Shown here: positions 63,670 to 64,000 of the stretch, one piece after another
How the letters are laid out: the number at the start of each line of letters is the position of its first letter
Numbering within the stretch: position 1 is the stretch's first letter
NCBI RefSeq assembly: GCF_000296505.1
Contig: NZ_JH815209.1
Coordinates: 466,047-530,046 of the forward strand
DNA length: 64,000 nt
Origin: Schaalia turicensis ACS-279-V-Col4
GTDB taxonomy: Bacteria; Actinomycetota; Actinomycetes; Actinomycetales; Actinomycetaceae
Direction: 5' to 3'
The notes under the pieces: model-generated
Told to the model about the DNA's origin: nothing
Seen by the model: only the letters and a program-made list of their open reading frames with translations
Database searches by the model: none
Translations under genes and position numbers: made by a program

Positions 63670-64000
63670 TCAAACCTGGTAGGTCACGGTGAGTGGTGCA
63701 TGATCAGAGAATCGCTGGTCGTAAGCCTGAGCGCGCCCGATCGCGAATGCAGTCGCGATCGATGCCAGAGTCGGAGTTGCATAGTGATAGTCGATGCGCC
63801 AGCCCGTGTCGTTATCGAAGGCTTTGCCTCGCCACGACCACCACGTGTACGGCCCCTGCACGTCACCGGCTAGGTCACGAACAACGTCATGCCAGCCGGC
63901 ATCGACCCAATCGTTTAAGAATACGATTTCCTCGTCCAAGACACCCGCACGTTTATTGTGGTTCGGCGTCCAGTTCTTTATGTCCTGACGTGAGCGAACA
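63670..64000 (-). CDS. Exonuclease III family nuclease, 3' part only
   Basis: The frame is open to the window edge, so the N-terminal half is missing. The visible end has IKNWTPNHNKRAGVLDEE, TWWSWRGKAF, DTGWRIDYHYATP and the closing FSDHAPLTVTY, which carry the Asp and His of the endonuclease/exonuclease/phosphatase fold. Expected AP endonuclease / 3'-5' exonuclease in base-excision repair. Terminated on the minus strand near the hairpin at 63567. Confidence 0.9.
   Translation of the reverse strand, partial: VRSRQDIKNWTPNHNKRAGVLDEEIVFLNDWVDAGWHDVVRDLAGDVQGPYTWWSWRGKAFDNDTGWRIDYHYATPTLASIATAFAIGRAQAYDQRFSDHAPLTVTYQV

Overview
The window is chromosomal DNA from a moderate-GC (mid-50s % by eye) member of the Actinomycetota, most likely an Actinomycetaceae relative (Schaalia/Actinomyces-like). 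The support is an Rv1264-type adenylate cyclase, the FdxA-DapC pair, an FtsB with a long basic N-terminus next to DUF501 and Ppx, many GTG starts, and several start codons preceded by a TANNNT hexamer as expected for leaderless mRNAs. The species cannot be named from the sequence alone. No rRNA, CRISPR array, transposase or integrase was found; there is one tRNA.

Bases 1-9300 form a surface-decoration module. A cell-wall glucosaminidase with five choline-binding-type repeats (cut by the window start) is followed by a flippase and LicD, an acyltransferase-3 protein, a family 2 glycosyltransferase, a sugar epimerase, a LicB-like DMT permease, and one polypeptide carrying winged-helix, LicC and LicA domains. 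Together these give choline import, phosphorylation, CDP activation, transfer to a glycan, and a hydrolase that could bind the product.

Bases 9400-25200 hold surface-polysaccharide genes: a nucleotide-sugar dehydrogenase, three GT-B glycosyltransferases, a second flippase, a PGRP-type amidase with cell-wall-binding repeats, a WbpD/WbpE/WbpB operon that with the dehydrogenase would make UDP-2,3-diacetamido-2,3-dideoxyglucuronate, a GT2-DUF2304 pair, and two LCP-family glycan ligases. No Wzy polymerase or initiating phospho-sugar transferase is visible, so the system probably continues outside the window.

Bases 25200-64000 are mainly core metabolism and cell maintenance: galE, purE/purK, a two-component system, an adenylate cyclase, maf, dapD, gltA, dapC-fdxA, typA, ychF, ispH, xseAB, a PfkB sugar kinase, uppS, trhA, greA, an AI-2E-family exporter, msrA, an FKBP, a Bax-inhibitor protein, tRNA-Leu(UAA), ppx-DUF501-ftsB-eno, a SurA-N-like lipoprotein, pth-mfd, a 2H phosphoesterase, a YihY membrane protein and the 3' end of an exonuclease III gene.

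The main points for a second look are the complete phosphorylcholine module with its three-domain LicCA fusion, the diacetamido-uronate pathway, an over-represented GGGACGAGGCC-like word that is absent from the two surface-glycan blocks, palindromes upstream of gltA and trhA, a three-copy 25-bp-period motif by uppS, and a class-I-shaped tRNA-Leu(UAA).
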